Shown piece after piece: positions 8,955 to 17,656 of a stretch of DNA of 64,000 nt. Source of the DNA: Planococcus versutus (GTDB lineage Bacteria > Bacillota > Bacilli > Bacillales_A > Planococcaceae); NCBI RefSeq assembly GCF_001186155.3, contig NZ_CP016540.2, positions 1,218,001-1,282,000 on the forward strand, given 5' to 3'. Position 1 is the stretch's first letter. Each line of letters begins with the position of its first letter. The position numbers and the translations under genes were made by a program. Under the pieces are notes generated by a model. The model saw nothing but the letters and a program-made list of their open reading frames with translations. It ran no database searches and was not told the origin of the DNA.

Positions 8955-9773
8955 ATGATGAAATCCACAGAACTTTTTAATATCTTAAGAGAGCGTATGC
9001 CAAGTCGCCAATTAGAGTGGCGTTTTGATCGTGAAAAAGATGTTGCGAATATCCAACATACAGAATTGGGCAAAGGGATGAGCATTTCGTTGCCACAAGT
9101 CATTAACCGTTTTGAAGCAAAAGGGGACGCAGCGATTCAAGAAATTGTCTATACCATCACTGAAACATTCGAAGCAATGGAAAAAGAAGCAAAAGGTGAA
9201 ATGAAATCAACGGAGCATATCTTTCCGGTGATTCGCTCAACGTCATTTCCGACTGAATCGAATGAAGGACATAAATTTATTACAGCAGATCATACGGCAG
9301 AAACACGCATTTATTTTGCGTTGGATGCTGGGACTACCTATCGCTTAATTGATGAAAATGTGGTAAATTCATTAAGTCTGACAGAAGAGCAGATTAAAGA
9401 AATAGCGAAGTTTCAAGTGAGAAAACTGAAAACCGCTGTAAAAGAAGACCATGTTGCAGGAAATGTCTTTTATTTTCTAAATGAAAACGATGGATACGAT
9501 GCTTCACGAATTTTAAATGAATCTTTTTTAAAAGAAATGAAATTAAAAATAACAGGAGATATGACCGTATCTGTCCCTCACCAAGACGTATTGATTATTG
9601 GTGATATCCGAAATGAAACGGGATACGATGTGCTCGCGCAAATGGCTATGCATTTCTTTACGAATGGCAAAGTGCCGATCACTTCCTTATCGTTCATTTA
9701 TGAAAATGAGGAACTAGAGCCAATTTTCATCATGGCGAAAAATAGACCTAATGAGGAGAACGATAAAAAATGA
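8955..9773 (+). CDS. ytpQ: DUF1444 family protein YtpQ
   Basis: 272-residue soluble protein matching YtpQ (DUF1444), conserved between ytpP and ytpR in Bacillales. Function unknown. No catalytic motif is evident; the central part holds repeated beta/alpha segments such as VSVPHQDVLIIGDI. ATG 8955 is 7 bases after GTGAGG; ATG 8958 is an alternative. Its stop overlaps the start of ytpR (ATGA), so the two are translationally coupled. Confidence 0.85.
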   Translation: MMKSTELFNILRERMPSRQLEWRFDREKDVANIQHTELGKGMSISLPQVINRFEAKGDAAIQEIVYTITETFEAMEKEAKGEMKSTEHIFPVIRSTSFPTESNEGHKFITADHTAETRIYFALDAGTTYRLIDENVVNSLSLTEEQIKEIAKFQVRKLKTAVKEDHVAGNVFYFLNENDGYDASRILNESFLKEMKLKITGDMTVSVPHQDVLIIGDIRNETGYDVLAQMAMHFFTNGKVPITSLSFIYENEELEPIFIMAKNRPNEENDKK

Positions 9774-10378
9774 ATATCTTTTATAACAAACAAGGAATTG
9801 GCGACGTGTTGCTCGTCCAACTGCAAACAGAAACGCCAGAAAAAATTCACCCTGAACAATTTGGAGATGTCACATTAATTAAAGATGGTGCAGGTGAAAT
9901 TGCTGGATTTAATTTATTTAATGCTTCGAGCTATGCGGAAATATCCGGAAATAAGCAAGTAGAAGTAACAGAAGAACTAGTTACAGTTATTCAACATGCG
10001 TTAGCCAAAAATAACATCGATTTTGTTCTTGAAGTGGATTTTTCACCTAAATTTGTTGTGGGCTATGTAGAAGCAAAAGAAAAGCATCCAAATGCTGACA
10101 AACTGAATGTTTGTCAAGTAGCTCTAGGCGACGAGCACTTGCAGATTGTTTGTGGTGCGCCAAACGTAGAACAAGGTCAGAAGGTTGTCATAGCAAGAGT
10201 AGGAGCTGTTATGCCTTCTGGCATGATTATTCGCGATGCGGAACTTCGGGGAGTGGCATCGTCTGGAATGATTTGTTCAGCAAAAGAATTAGCTTTGCCA
10301 GATGCACCTGAGGCAAAAGGCATTCTTGTCTTGCCTGAAGATGCAGAAATCGGCTCTGCTTTTGAAGTGAAGGCGTAA
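9770..10378 (+). CDS. ytpR: YtpR family tRNA-binding protein (EMAP/OB-fold)
   Basis: 202 residues. The C-terminal half (about 93-200) is a tRNA-binding OB-fold of the kind found at the N-terminus of PheT and the C-terminus of MetG: VGYVEAKEKHPNADKLNVC, VCGAPNV and SSGMICSAKEL. The N-terminal half is the YtpR-specific domain. It presumably binds tRNA or structured RNA; the partner is unknown. It overlaps ytpQ by 4 bases, and sftA starts 6 bases after its stop. Confidence 0.88.
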   Translation: MNIFYNKQGIGDVLLVQLQTETPEKIHPEQFGDVTLIKDGAGEIAGFNLFNASSYAEISGNKQVEVTEELVTVIQHALAKNNIDFVLEVDFSPKFVVGYVEAKEKHPNADKLNVCQVALGDEHLQIVCGAPNVEQGQKVVIARVGAVMPSGMIIRDAELRGVASSGMICSAKELALPDAPEAKGILVLPEDAEIGSAFEVKA

Positions 10379-10384
10379 TAGAGT

Positions 10385-12946
10385 ATGAGCTGGATTAAAA
10401 ACGTATGGAATCGTATGTTTACTGAAGCAGATGACGTAGAGGAAAACAATGAAGACGTCATCTATGAAACGGCCCCGACCGAAAAAAAAGAAAAAGCACC
10501 ATTTCGTTTCCCACTTATTCCAGATGAAGAAAAAGATGAGTTCATTAAAGATGTGAGACGCTCTGAACCAAGTTCGAAAATGCCGATATTTGATGAGCAA
10601 GAAAGAGAAGTTTTACGAAAAAAAGCATTTCAGTCGGCACAAGGACCTCTAATGGGACCAATAGAAGCACCAATTCGTCCATCAAAAAAACGTAAAGTGA
10701 TTGAAACGCCTGCTGTTAATGTGCGTCGTTTTGAACCAAGTCGTTCAGTGTCACCGGTTCACGGTTATAATGTGTCGCGACCAGAACCGATTCAAAAAAA
10801 GGTTGAAGAGCAACGTGAAAGTAAGTTAGATCGTGAAATGTATGATGAAGCTATTCAAGAAAAAGCAAGAGCTGGATTCCACAAACCACGAACAACAGTT
10901 GAACATAAAATTCGTTCTTCTGACAAAAAAGAAGCAGGGCAGCAGTCGAATACAGAGATTAAGTCAGTAACACCAGAAACGAAAGTGGTGTCGAATACAG
11001 AATCATTTGTGATAGAAGCACGTGAGCGGGAAGCAAAGACTTCGTCATTGAAAGAAGAGGCTCAAGAAAAAACAACGGATCTACAAACAACATCTCCAGA
11101 AATTGAATTGGTTTCAATAGATGACGCAGTCGTAGAGTCAGAATTAAATGTACATCAAGAACTAGATATGGAACTGATAACAGAGAAAGAGATAGAAATA
11201 CAACCAGAGCTCGAATTAGAACCAGAAATACAACAAGAATCGGAAATAGACCCGGTAACAGTTCAGGAATCAAACCTGACACAAGAACCAGAGATAGAAG
11301 TGCAAGTAAAATCTATCATTAAGCCAGAAGTTGTAAAAAAACGTGAAAAAACAGTGCCTTTTAATGTGTTAATGCTTAAATCAGATAAAGAATTGTTAAC
11401 TAAAAAAACCCAGTCTAGTGCACAAGTAAATGATGAAAAACCTGCACGGCAAGAGTTACAAGCGGAAAAAAAAACGATAAATACAGTTGAACAACCAGCA
11501 CATTCACTGAATTCAGTATCAGAAAGTCAAGCAAAAGCCTATCGTTTTCCGTTACCAAGTTATTTGATGGCTCCAGAAAACGACCGGAAAGACGAAGAAT
11601 GGATGGCAGAACAAGGCGAGCGATTAATCGAAGCGCTATCACACTTCCAAATTAAAGCTGAAATTTTGAGTACTGTTCAAGGACCTGCTGTGACACAATT
11701 TGAGTTAAAAGTTGCACAAGGCGTTAAAGTTAGTAAAATTCGCAACCTTGCAGATGATTTGAAATTAGCATTGGCAGCACGTGATATTCGGATTCAAGCA
11801 CCAATTCCAGGCAAGAGCTCAATCGGTATTGAAATTCCGAATCGCACAAGTCGTGCTGTGCGTATTTCTGAGATTATTGAAAGTTCCGTATTTGAAGAAT
11901 CAGATTCACCACTTGAAGCAGCACTAGGTCTAGATTTAACAGGAAAGCCTGTCACGTTAGATCTGCGCAAAATGCCACATGGTTTGATTGCTGGAGCTAC
12001 TGGATCGGGAAAATCTGTTTGTATTAATTCGATATTAGTTAGTTTATTGTATAAATCGTCACCACGTGATTTGAAGTTGTTGTTAATCGATCCTAAAATG
12101 GTTGAACTGGCACCATACAACCATATTCCACATCTTGTCAGTCCGGTTATTACGGATGTTAAAGCTGCTACGGCTTCGTTAAAGTGGGCAGTAGAGGAAA
12201 TGGAACGTCGTTATCAATTATTTGCACATAGCGGTGTTCGAGACATTAGTCGATACAATAAATTAGTAAAAGAAAAAGGAAATTATGCACAACATCTTCC
12301 ATATATTTTAATTGTGATCGACGAGCTTGCTGATTTAATGATGATGTCACCATCTGACGTTGAAGACTCCATTTGCCGGATAGCTCAAAAAGCACGTGCA
12401 TGTGGAATTCATTTAGTGATAGCCACTCAACGACCTTCTGTTGATGTCATCACTGGATTGATTAAATCCAATATCCCTACTCGTATTGCATTTTCTGTCT
12501 CTTCTCAAGTAGATAGCCGAACTATTCTAGATTCTCAGGGAGCAGAGCGACTACTTGGAAGAGGGGACATGTTGTATCTTGGAAATGGCATGTCTGCACC
12601 TAGCCGTTTACAAGGAACGTTTGTTACAGATGATGAAATTGAAAAAGTAATAGAGCATGTTCGATCGCAAGGAGAACCAGAGTACTTTTTTAAAGAAGAA
12701 GAATTGATTAAACGCAGTGAGTCTCCTTCTGAACAAGATGATTTATTTGAAGAAGTTTGTCGATTTATCATGGTGCAAGGAAGTGCTTCAACATCGCTCT
12801 TACAGCGGAAATTTCACATTGGTTATAACCGTGCAGCGCGATTGATGGACTTGATTGAACAGCATGGCTTTATCTCTGAACAAAATGGAAGCAAAGCCCG
12901 CACAGTTTTAATTACAGAAAATGATATTGAAGAAGTTTTTAGTTAA
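10385..12946 (+). CDS. sftA: DNA translocase SftA (soluble FtsK/SpoIIIE family)
   Basis: 853-residue FtsK-family ATPase without transmembrane segments, the SftA type that clears DNA from the closing septum. Walker A is GATGSGKS (537-544) and Walker B is ILIVIDELAD (D646, E647); a C-terminal winged-helix gamma domain follows (about residues 785-853). About 390 N-terminal residues are a linker with low-complexity acidic Glu/Pro repeats around 255-310. B. subtilis SftA is longer (about 950), the difference being linker. The ribosome site is GAAGG, 11 bases before the ATG. It lies just upstream of murC, as in Bacillus. Confidence 0.92.
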   Translation: MSWIKNVWNRMFTEADDVEENNEDVIYETAPTEKKEKAPFRFPLIPDEEKDEFIKDVRRSEPSSKMPIFDEQEREVLRKKAFQSAQGPLMGPIEAPIRPSKKRKVIETPAVNVRRFEPSRSVSPVHGYNVSRPEPIQKKVEEQRESKLDREMYDEAIQEKARAGFHKPRTTVEHKIRSSDKKEAGQQSNTEIKSVTPETKVVSNTESFVIEAREREAKTSSLKEEAQEKTTDLQTTSPEIELVSIDDAVVESELNVHQELDMELITEKEIEIQPELELEPEIQQESEIDPVTVQESNLTQEPEIEVQVKSIIKPEVVKKREKTVPFNVLMLKSDKELLTKKTQSSAQVNDEKPARQELQAEKKTINTVEQPAHSLNSVSESQAKAYRFPLPSYLMAPENDRKDEEWMAEQGERLIEALSHFQIKAEILSTVQGPAVTQFELKVAQGVKVSKIRNLADDLKLALAARDIRIQAPIPGKSSIGIEIPNRTSRAVRISEIIESSVFEESDSPLEAALGLDLTGKPVTLDLRKMPHGLIAGATGSGKSVCINSILVSLLYKSSPRDLKLLLIDPKMVELAPYNHIPHLVSPVITDVKAATASLKWAVEEMERRYQLFAHSGVRDISRYNKLVKEKGNYAQHLPYILIVIDELADLMMMSPSDVEDSICRIAQKARACGIHLVIATQRPSVDVITGLIKSNIPTRIAFSVSSQVDSRTILDSQGAERLLGRGDMLYLGNGMSAPSRLQGTFVTDDEIEKVIEHVRSQGEPEYFFKEEELIKRSESPSEQDDLFEEVCRFIMVQGSASTSLLQRKFHIGYNRAARLMDLIEQHGFISEQNGSKARTVLITENDIEEVFS

Positions 12947-12950
12947 CGAG

Positions 12951-12987
12951 GAGTCGTCTGCTGGTTTTCCGCAGACGACTTCGATTT
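12951..12987 (+). terminator. Intrinsic terminator after sftA
   Basis: Ten-base perfect stem AGTCGTCTGC (12952-12961) with GCAGACGACT (12971-12980) is followed by TCGATTTTT. Confidence 0.75.
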
Positions 12988-13066
12988 TTGAAGAACAAGT
13001 CTCTTCCCACTTTCAATCGCTAGAAACGATACACTAAAGAATGAAGTGCTTTGAGTACAATAGCAT

Positions 13067-13095
13067 TTTCAAGAAAGACACATTTATGATATAAT
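13067..13095 (+). promoter_or_regulatory. Predicted sigma-A promoter of murC
   Basis: TATAAT (13090-13095) is preceded by TGA, an extended -10, with a weak -35 TTTCAA 17 bases upstream. It lies about 90 bases before the murC start. A small dyad TCGCTT-T-AAGCGA follows at 13129-13141. Confidence 0.6.
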
Positions 13096-13183
13096 CATCT
13101 ACTATGTTTATCTTTACCGGCTATAGAATTCGCTTTAAGCGACTTATGTAGACTAATTTTCAACTCCCACAGGAGGTCCATTT

Positions 13184-14496
13184 ATGACAGTTTTACATTT
13201 TACCGGGATTAAAGGTTCTGGTATGAGCCCCTTGCGCAAATCATGCATGATATGGGGAAACAAGTTCAAGGTTCAGATATCGATCAGCATTTTTTCACGG
13301 AAGATCGTTTACGTGAAAGGAACATAACGATTTTGCCGTTTGATCCAAAAAATATAGAAAAAGAGATGACCATCATTGCTGGGAATGCATTTGGTGATGA
13401 CCATCCAGAATTGGTTCAAGCAAGAGAATTAGGTGCCACAATTATTCGGTATCACCAATTTTTAGGCGATTTGATGAGCCAATACGTATCTATTGCAATT
13501 ACTGGTGCCCATGGAAAAACATCAACCACAGGTTTGATGGCTCATGTATTAGCTGGTTATAAACCAGTTTCTTATTTGATAGGTGATGGAACAGGCGTCG
13601 GTCAAGAAGATTCTCACTTCTTCGTAGCGGAAGCTTGTGAATATCGTCGCCATTTTCTTGCATATCATCCGGATTACGCCATCATGACCAATATTGATTA
13701 CGATCACCCTGACTACTTCACGGGTGTCGATGATGTCTTTAAAGCTTTTGAAGAAATGGCACAACAAGTAAAGAAATGCATCATTGCTTGTGGTGATGAT
13801 GAATATTTGCAACAAATTCAAGCACCCATTCCAGTGGTTTACTATGGTTTTGGAGAAGAAAATGATTTCCAAGCAAGAAATATTGTGAAAACAGTTGAAG
13901 GCACTACTTTCGACGTAGTCATTCGCAATGAGTTTTTCCATACTTTTCATCTTCCAATGTTTGGGGATCATGCCATATTAAATGCATTGGCTGTTATTTC
14001 TCTTTGTCATTACGAAAGCATTCCAGCAGAGATCATTCAACAGCAATTTGAAGATTTTGAAGGAGTTAAAAGACGCTTTACACAAACATCAATTGGAGAT
14101 CGGATTTTAATTGACGACTATGCGCATCATCCGACAGAAATTCGTGCTACCTTGCAATCGGTCCGCCAAAAATATCCAGAGCGTGAACTTGTGGCTGTTT
14201 TCCAACCACATACATTTACGCGTACTCAAACTTTTTTACAAGAGTTTGCAGATTGTTTGGCTGAAGCAGATCAAGTTTATCTTTGTGACATTTTCGGTTC
14301 TGCACGTGAAAAAGCAGGAACAATGAAAATTCAAGATTTGGCTGAAAAAATTCAAGATAGCGAGCTTTTACAGTTAAATGAGATAGCTTCGATCACTAAA
14401 CATGGTCGTGCCGTTTATTTGTTTATGGGTGCAGGAGATGTTACCAAGTTCAAAGAAGCATTTGAAATAATATTAAATGAAGAGGAAACAGTTTAA
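13184..14496 (+). CDS. murC: UDP-N-acetylmuramate–L-alanine ligase MurC, with one-base frameshift
   Basis: Essential peptidoglycan ligase adding L-alanine to UDP-MurNAc. The true start is ATG 13184, 7 bases after AGGAGG, reading [16 protein letters not shown]. After the C4 run at 13228-13231 the family sequence [16 protein letters not shown] continues in another frame; one C is missing, and frame 1 hits a stop near 13325. The rest is intact: ATP loop [29 protein letters not shown] and [10 protein letters not shown]. Corrected length would be about 437 residues, normal for MurC. The next in-frame ATG (13243) would lose the N-terminal GxKGSGMSP UDP-binding loop. Sequencing or assembly error is the likeliest cause. 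Confidence 0.9.
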
Positions 14497-14519
14497 CTTT
14501 TGAGTTAAACTGTTTTTTT
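14486..14519 (+). terminator. Intrinsic terminator overlapping the end of murC
   Basis: AAACAGTTTAACT (14486-14498) pairs perfectly with AGTTAAACTGTTT (14503-14515), followed by T7. The murC stop codon lies within the stem. Confidence 0.88.
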
Positions 14520-14563
14520 ATGCAGGAACAAAACTGTTTTTGTCGAATAATGATAAAGACAGT

Positions 14564-14589
14564 GTTTAACCCTACCACCCTAAGGGTAA
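14564..14589 (+). promoter_or_regulatory. Sigma-B-type promoter of ytxGHJ
   Basis: GTTTAA (14564-14569), a 14-base spacer and GGGTAA (14584-14589) match the sigma-B consensus GTTTAA-N12-15-GGGTAT except for the last base. It is 40 bases before the ytxG start. The B. subtilis ytxGHJ operon is a known sigma-B target, which supports the call. Confidence 0.78.
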
Positions 14590-14629
14590 AAAGAGGTATA
14601 ACATATTTCATTTACAAGGAGGAAAAAGT

Positions 14630-15121
14630 ATGGATTGGCAAATTTTGCTTTACATTGCCGCGATCGTAGCCGCAGTTGGATTCTTAATTCTATGCGTAGC
14701 GTTGGCAGTGACATTAAATTCGTTGAAAAACACATTAAAGGAAGTTTCAGGTACTGTTTCGGGTCTTGAAAATCAATTGCAAGGAGTAACGTTGGAAACA
14801 ACAAATTTGTTACACAAAACAAATGAGCTTGCTGAAGACATTCAAGTAAAATCAGAAAAACTAAATGGTGTAGTTGATGCTGTTAAAGGTGTCGGCAACT
14901 CAGTAACTGATTTGAATTCTACAGTTCGCCACATTACGTCAAGAGTTGGGGTACAAGTAGAACAAAATGAAGATAAGATTGCACAAGTAGTTCAGTGGGG
15001 TAACGTATTTATGGGCATTCGTGATAAATGGACTGAGCGTAAAATTTATGAAGCTCGTGCAAATGCTACTCAAACTCCTGTTCCAGGACAGAAAAAACTA
15101 CCACATAGCGGGCAATACTAA
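14630..15121 (+). CDS. ytxG: DUF948 membrane protein YtxG (general stress)
   Basis: 163 residues. An N-terminal transmembrane segment (about residues 5-27, ILLYIAAIVAAVGFLILCVA) is followed by an amphipathic helical region with heptad-like spacing, typical of DUF948. This is YtxG, first gene of the ytxGHJ stress operon. The molecular role is unknown. The ATG is preceded by AAGGAGG. The upstream sigma-B-type promoter indicates stress induction; ytxH follows after 38 bases. Confidence 0.87.
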   Translation: MDWQILLYIAAIVAAVGFLILCVALAVTLNSLKNTLKEVSGTVSGLENQLQGVTLETTNLLHKTNELAEDIQVKSEKLNGVVDAVKGVGNSVTDLNSTVRHITSRVGVQVEQNEDKIAQVVQWGNVFMGIRDKWTERKIYEARANATQTPVPGQKKLPHSGQY

Positions 15122-15159
15122 ATTTTAGTTAACTATTTAATCCTTTGGAGGGAATATTA

Positions 15160-15957
15160 ATGAGCAAAAATAAGAACTATTACTCACAATCCGATCAAAA
15201 TGATTTTTACACACAAGGTGGACAATATAAAGACAATAACAGCAGAAGCTATCAACAAAGCGACTATGTACCTCAGTCATACGGAGCTTCAAATCGCTAC
15301 GATGACCTTTACGATTACGAGGAGTCAAACGGCGGATCAAGTTTCTTGGTCGGCATTTTAGTAGGTGGCGTTATTGGCGCAGCAGCAGCACTATTTTTAG
15401 CTCCTAAATCAGGTAAAGAATTCCAAGCTGATCTTAAAACTCAAGCTACTTCATTAAAGGAAAAAGCTGCTCAACAATCAGATGCTGATGGCGATGATTC
15501 GGGTGGTTTTGCACAACAATTGAAAGAGCAGTCAACAAAAGTAGTCGATAAAGTAAAAAGCATGAAGGCTGGCAGTTCACCAATGGACGATGGCACAGCT
15601 TCATCTGAAGGTGAAGAGTCTATCGATATTCATTCGACAGTTCAAAACACACCGAGTCTAACAGATACTAAAAATTCAGATGCTTTTACGTCTACGGCTA
15701 ATGCTTTAAAAGAAGCTGTTGAAGAAGTTAAAGAAGAAAAAAAATCAACGTCAAGCTCATCAGTAGTAAACAATACATCTAGCAACAACAATAGTAATAC
15801 TGCAAATGCCAGCAAAGGTCCAAACACGACTAGCAGCAACAATAACAGTAATAAATCGTCATCAACTGGCTCAAATACAACTACTAGCAACAGCAGTAAC
15901 AACAAAAACAAGTCATCTTCAAATTCATCAAACAACAACTATAATAAAAAGAATTAA
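15160..15957 (+). CDS. ytxH: YtxH-domain stress protein with long Ser/Asn-rich tail
   Basis: 265 residues. A Tyr/Gln/Asp-rich N-terminus is followed by a glycine-rich membrane segment (about 61-81, FLVGILVGGVIGAAAALFL) and the YtxH signature APKSGKEF, then an amphipathic helical section. The last ~70 residues (196-265) are almost only Ser, Asn, Thr and Lys. B. subtilis YtxH is about 150 residues, so the tail is an added low-complexity extension. The ATG at 15160 is chosen because TTTGGAGGG sits 7 bases before it. Second gene of the ytxGHJ operon; function unknown. Confidence 0.85.
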   Translation: MSKNKNYYSQSDQNDFYTQGGQYKDNNSRSYQQSDYVPQSYGASNRYDDLYDYEESNGGSSFLVGILVGGVIGAAAALFLAPKSGKEFQADLKTQATSLKEKAAQQSDADGDDSGGFAQQLKEQSTKVVDKVKSMKAGSSPMDDGTASSEGEESIDIHSTVQNTPSLTDTKNSDAFTSTANALKEAVEEVKEEKKSTSSSSVVNNTSSNNNSNTANASKGPNTTSSNNNSNKSSSTGSNTTTSNSSNNKNKSSSNSSNNNYNKKN

Positions 15958-15973
15958 TCTGGGAGCGATTTAG

Positions 15974-16303
15974 ATGAAGAACTTAACGCATGTAGACAGT
16001 ATGGATAGTTTAAAGCAGGCAGTAGCACATAATCAGCATTACTGGCTTTTTAAACATAGCAGTACATGCCCCGTATCCGCTAATGCTTGGGATGAATACA
16101 ATGAGTATGCTTCGTTGCACTCAAATCAAATTTTCTTATACCTTGTTGTGCAGGAAGATCCTGATTTTTCTAAAGCGATTGAAGAAATCACTGGAGTTAA
16201 ACACGAGTCGCCTCAATTGTTTCATTTTACAAGTCAAACAGTGGACTGGCATGCTTCCCATGACGATATTAAAAGTAAATCAATGAAAGAATTTATTTTT
16301 TGA
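15974..16303 (+). CDS. ytxJ: Bacillithiol system protein YtxJ (monothiol, thioredoxin-like)
   Basis: 109-residue thioredoxin-fold protein with a single active-site cysteine in HSSTCPVSANAW (C32), the YtxJ/BrxC type that removes bacillithiol from mixed disulfides. This implies a bacillithiol-making host. It begins 16 bases after ytxH and ends at a terminator, so it is the last gene of the stress operon. Confidence 0.88.
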   Translation: MKNLTHVDSMDSLKQAVAHNQHYWLFKHSSTCPVSANAWDEYNEYASLHSNQIFLYLVVQEDPDFSKAIEEITGVKHESPQLFHFTSQTVDWHASHDDIKSKSMKEFIF

Positions 16304-16341
16304 AAAGTCGGAGCCATTGTGCTCTGGCTTTTTTTTTTTTG
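16302..16341 (+). terminator. Intrinsic terminator after ytxJ
   Basis: AAAGTCGGAGC pairs with GCTCTGGCTTT using two wobble pairs across a 6-base loop, then a long T-run. Confidence 0.8.
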
Positions 16342-16378
16342 CAAAATAACTTTAACGCGTTGAAGCGCTAAAACTTTT

Positions 16379-16410
16379 TTCGTGACTTTCACGAATAGTT
16401 TGCTTATAAT
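16379..16410 (+). promoter_or_regulatory. aroA promoter with overlapping 17-bp dyad
   Basis: GTGACT (16382-16387), a 17-base spacer and TATAAT (16405-16410) form a good sigma-A promoter. The dyad TTCGTGA-CTT-TCACGAA (16379-16395) covers the -35 and could be an operator. The regulator is unknown. Confidence 0.6.
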
Positions 16411-16472
16411 AGTCCTATCATGATAATATGCGTCACCTGATAAGGGTTATTCGCGAAAGGGGAAGTGTTAGA

Positions 16473-17558
16473 ATGAATAATTTAGATTTAGAGCAGCTTA
16501 GAGAAAAAGTAGATGCAGTCAACCTGCAGATTCTGTCTCTTATTAATGAGAGAGCTTCCGTAATTCAAAATATCGGAAAATTAAAAGAAAAACAAGGAGT
16601 CACTCGTTACGATCCTTTACGCGAACGCCACATGTTAGATTTGTTAAAAGATAATAATGACGGTCCATTAGATCAAAAAACTGTTGACCATATTTTTAAA
16701 GAAATTTTTAAATCGGCATTGGATATGCAAGAAGAAGATATTCGCAAAGCTTTACTTGTTTCACGCAAGAAGAAAGCGGATGACACTGTGATTACGATTA
16801 ACGGTGAGCAAATAGGCGCAGGAGATCCTTCGTTTATTTTTGGACCTTGCGCAGTAGAATCCCAAGAACAAGTGATGAAAGTTGCTGAAGCAATTGGTGG
16901 AAAAGGATTGAAAATGATTCGTGGTGGAGCTTACAAGCCGCGCACATCTCCTTACGATTTCCAAGGACTTGGATTAGACGGATTGAAGATGTTGAAAAAA
17001 GCTGCAGATCAATACAAGCTAGCTGTCGTTTCGGAAATTGTTACACCGGGACATCTTGAAGCGGCTCTTGATTATGTAGACGTTGTCCAAGTTGGTGCAC
17101 GCAATATGCAGAACTTTGAATTATTAAAAGCAGTAGGACAGATCAATAAACCTGTTCTTTTGAAACGTGGAATGTCAGCAACTGTCGATGAATTTATTCA
17201 TGCAGCTGAATACATCATCGCTTCAGGAAATGAAAACATTATTTTATGTGAGCGTGGAATTCGTACGTACGAAAAAGCAACACGCAATACATTAGATATT
17301 TCAGCAGTGCCGATTTTAAAACAAGAAACACACCTTCCCGTTTTTGTTGACGTAACTCACTCAACGGGTCGCCGTGATTTATTGCTTCCGGCAGCGAAAG
17401 CGGCTATCGCGATTGGCGCAGATGGCGTAATGGCTGAAGTTCATCCAGACCCAGCGGTTGCATTATCAGATGCTCAACAGCAAATGGATTTAGGGCAATT
17501 CGATGAGTACTACGAGGCTTTAATGAAATTCATGAAACAATATGAAATGAAAGTATAA
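16473..17558 (+). CDS. aroA: Bifunctional chorismate mutase / DAHP synthase
   Basis: 361 residues. Residues about 1-90 form an AroQ-type chorismate mutase ([19 protein letters not shown]), and 110-360 a DAHP synthase of the KDO8PS-like type, with [34 protein letters not shown] and [10 protein letters not shown]. It catalyses the first shikimate step; the mutase domain lets chorismate/prephenate act as feedback ligand. ATG 16473 is chosen because AAAGGGGA precedes it; the upstream ATG 16428 has no ribosome site. Called aroA in Bacillus (aroG elsewhere). Located directly before ccpA as in B. subtilis. Confidence 0.94.
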   Translation: MNNLDLEQLREKVDAVNLQILSLINERASVIQNIGKLKEKQGVTRYDPLRERHMLDLLKDNNDGPLDQKTVDHIFKEIFKSALDMQEEDIRKALLVSRKKKADDTVITINGEQIGAGDPSFIFGPCAVESQEQVMKVAEAIGGKGLKMIRGGAYKPRTSPYDFQGLGLDGLKMLKKAADQYKLAVVSEIVTPGHLEAALDYVDVVQVGARNMQNFELLKAVGQINKPVLLKRGMSATVDEFIHAAEYIIASGNENIILCERGIRTYEKATRNTLDISAVPILKQETHLPVFVDVTHSTGRRDLLLPAAKAAIAIGADGVMAEVHPDPAVALSDAQQQMDLGQFDEYYEALMKFMKQYEMKV

Positions 17559-17594
17559 AAAGAAAAGCCGGAGTCACTCCGGCTTTTCTTTTTT
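17558..17594 (+). terminator. Intrinsic terminator after aroA
   Basis: AAAAGCCGGAG and CTCCGGCTTTT form a perfect stem around a TCA loop, with flanking A- and T-rich runs. Confidence 0.88.
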
Positions 17595-17596
17595 AG

Positions 17597-17626
17597 TTGA
17601 TATTATCGAAGTTTTTGTCGTATGAT
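17597..17626 (+). promoter_or_regulatory. Predicted promoter of ccpA
   Basis: TTGATA (17597-17602), an 18-base spacer and TATGAT (17621-17626), 30 bases before the ccpA start. Confidence 0.55.
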
Positions 17627-17656
17627 TAAAGAAAGAGTGGAAAAGGAGGGCGCACA

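Noticed and set aside
15642..15938. Long Leu/Val-rich reading on the minus strand opposite ytxH
   Set aside because: It is the complement of the AAC/AGC-rich Ser/Asn tract, a compositional artefact.
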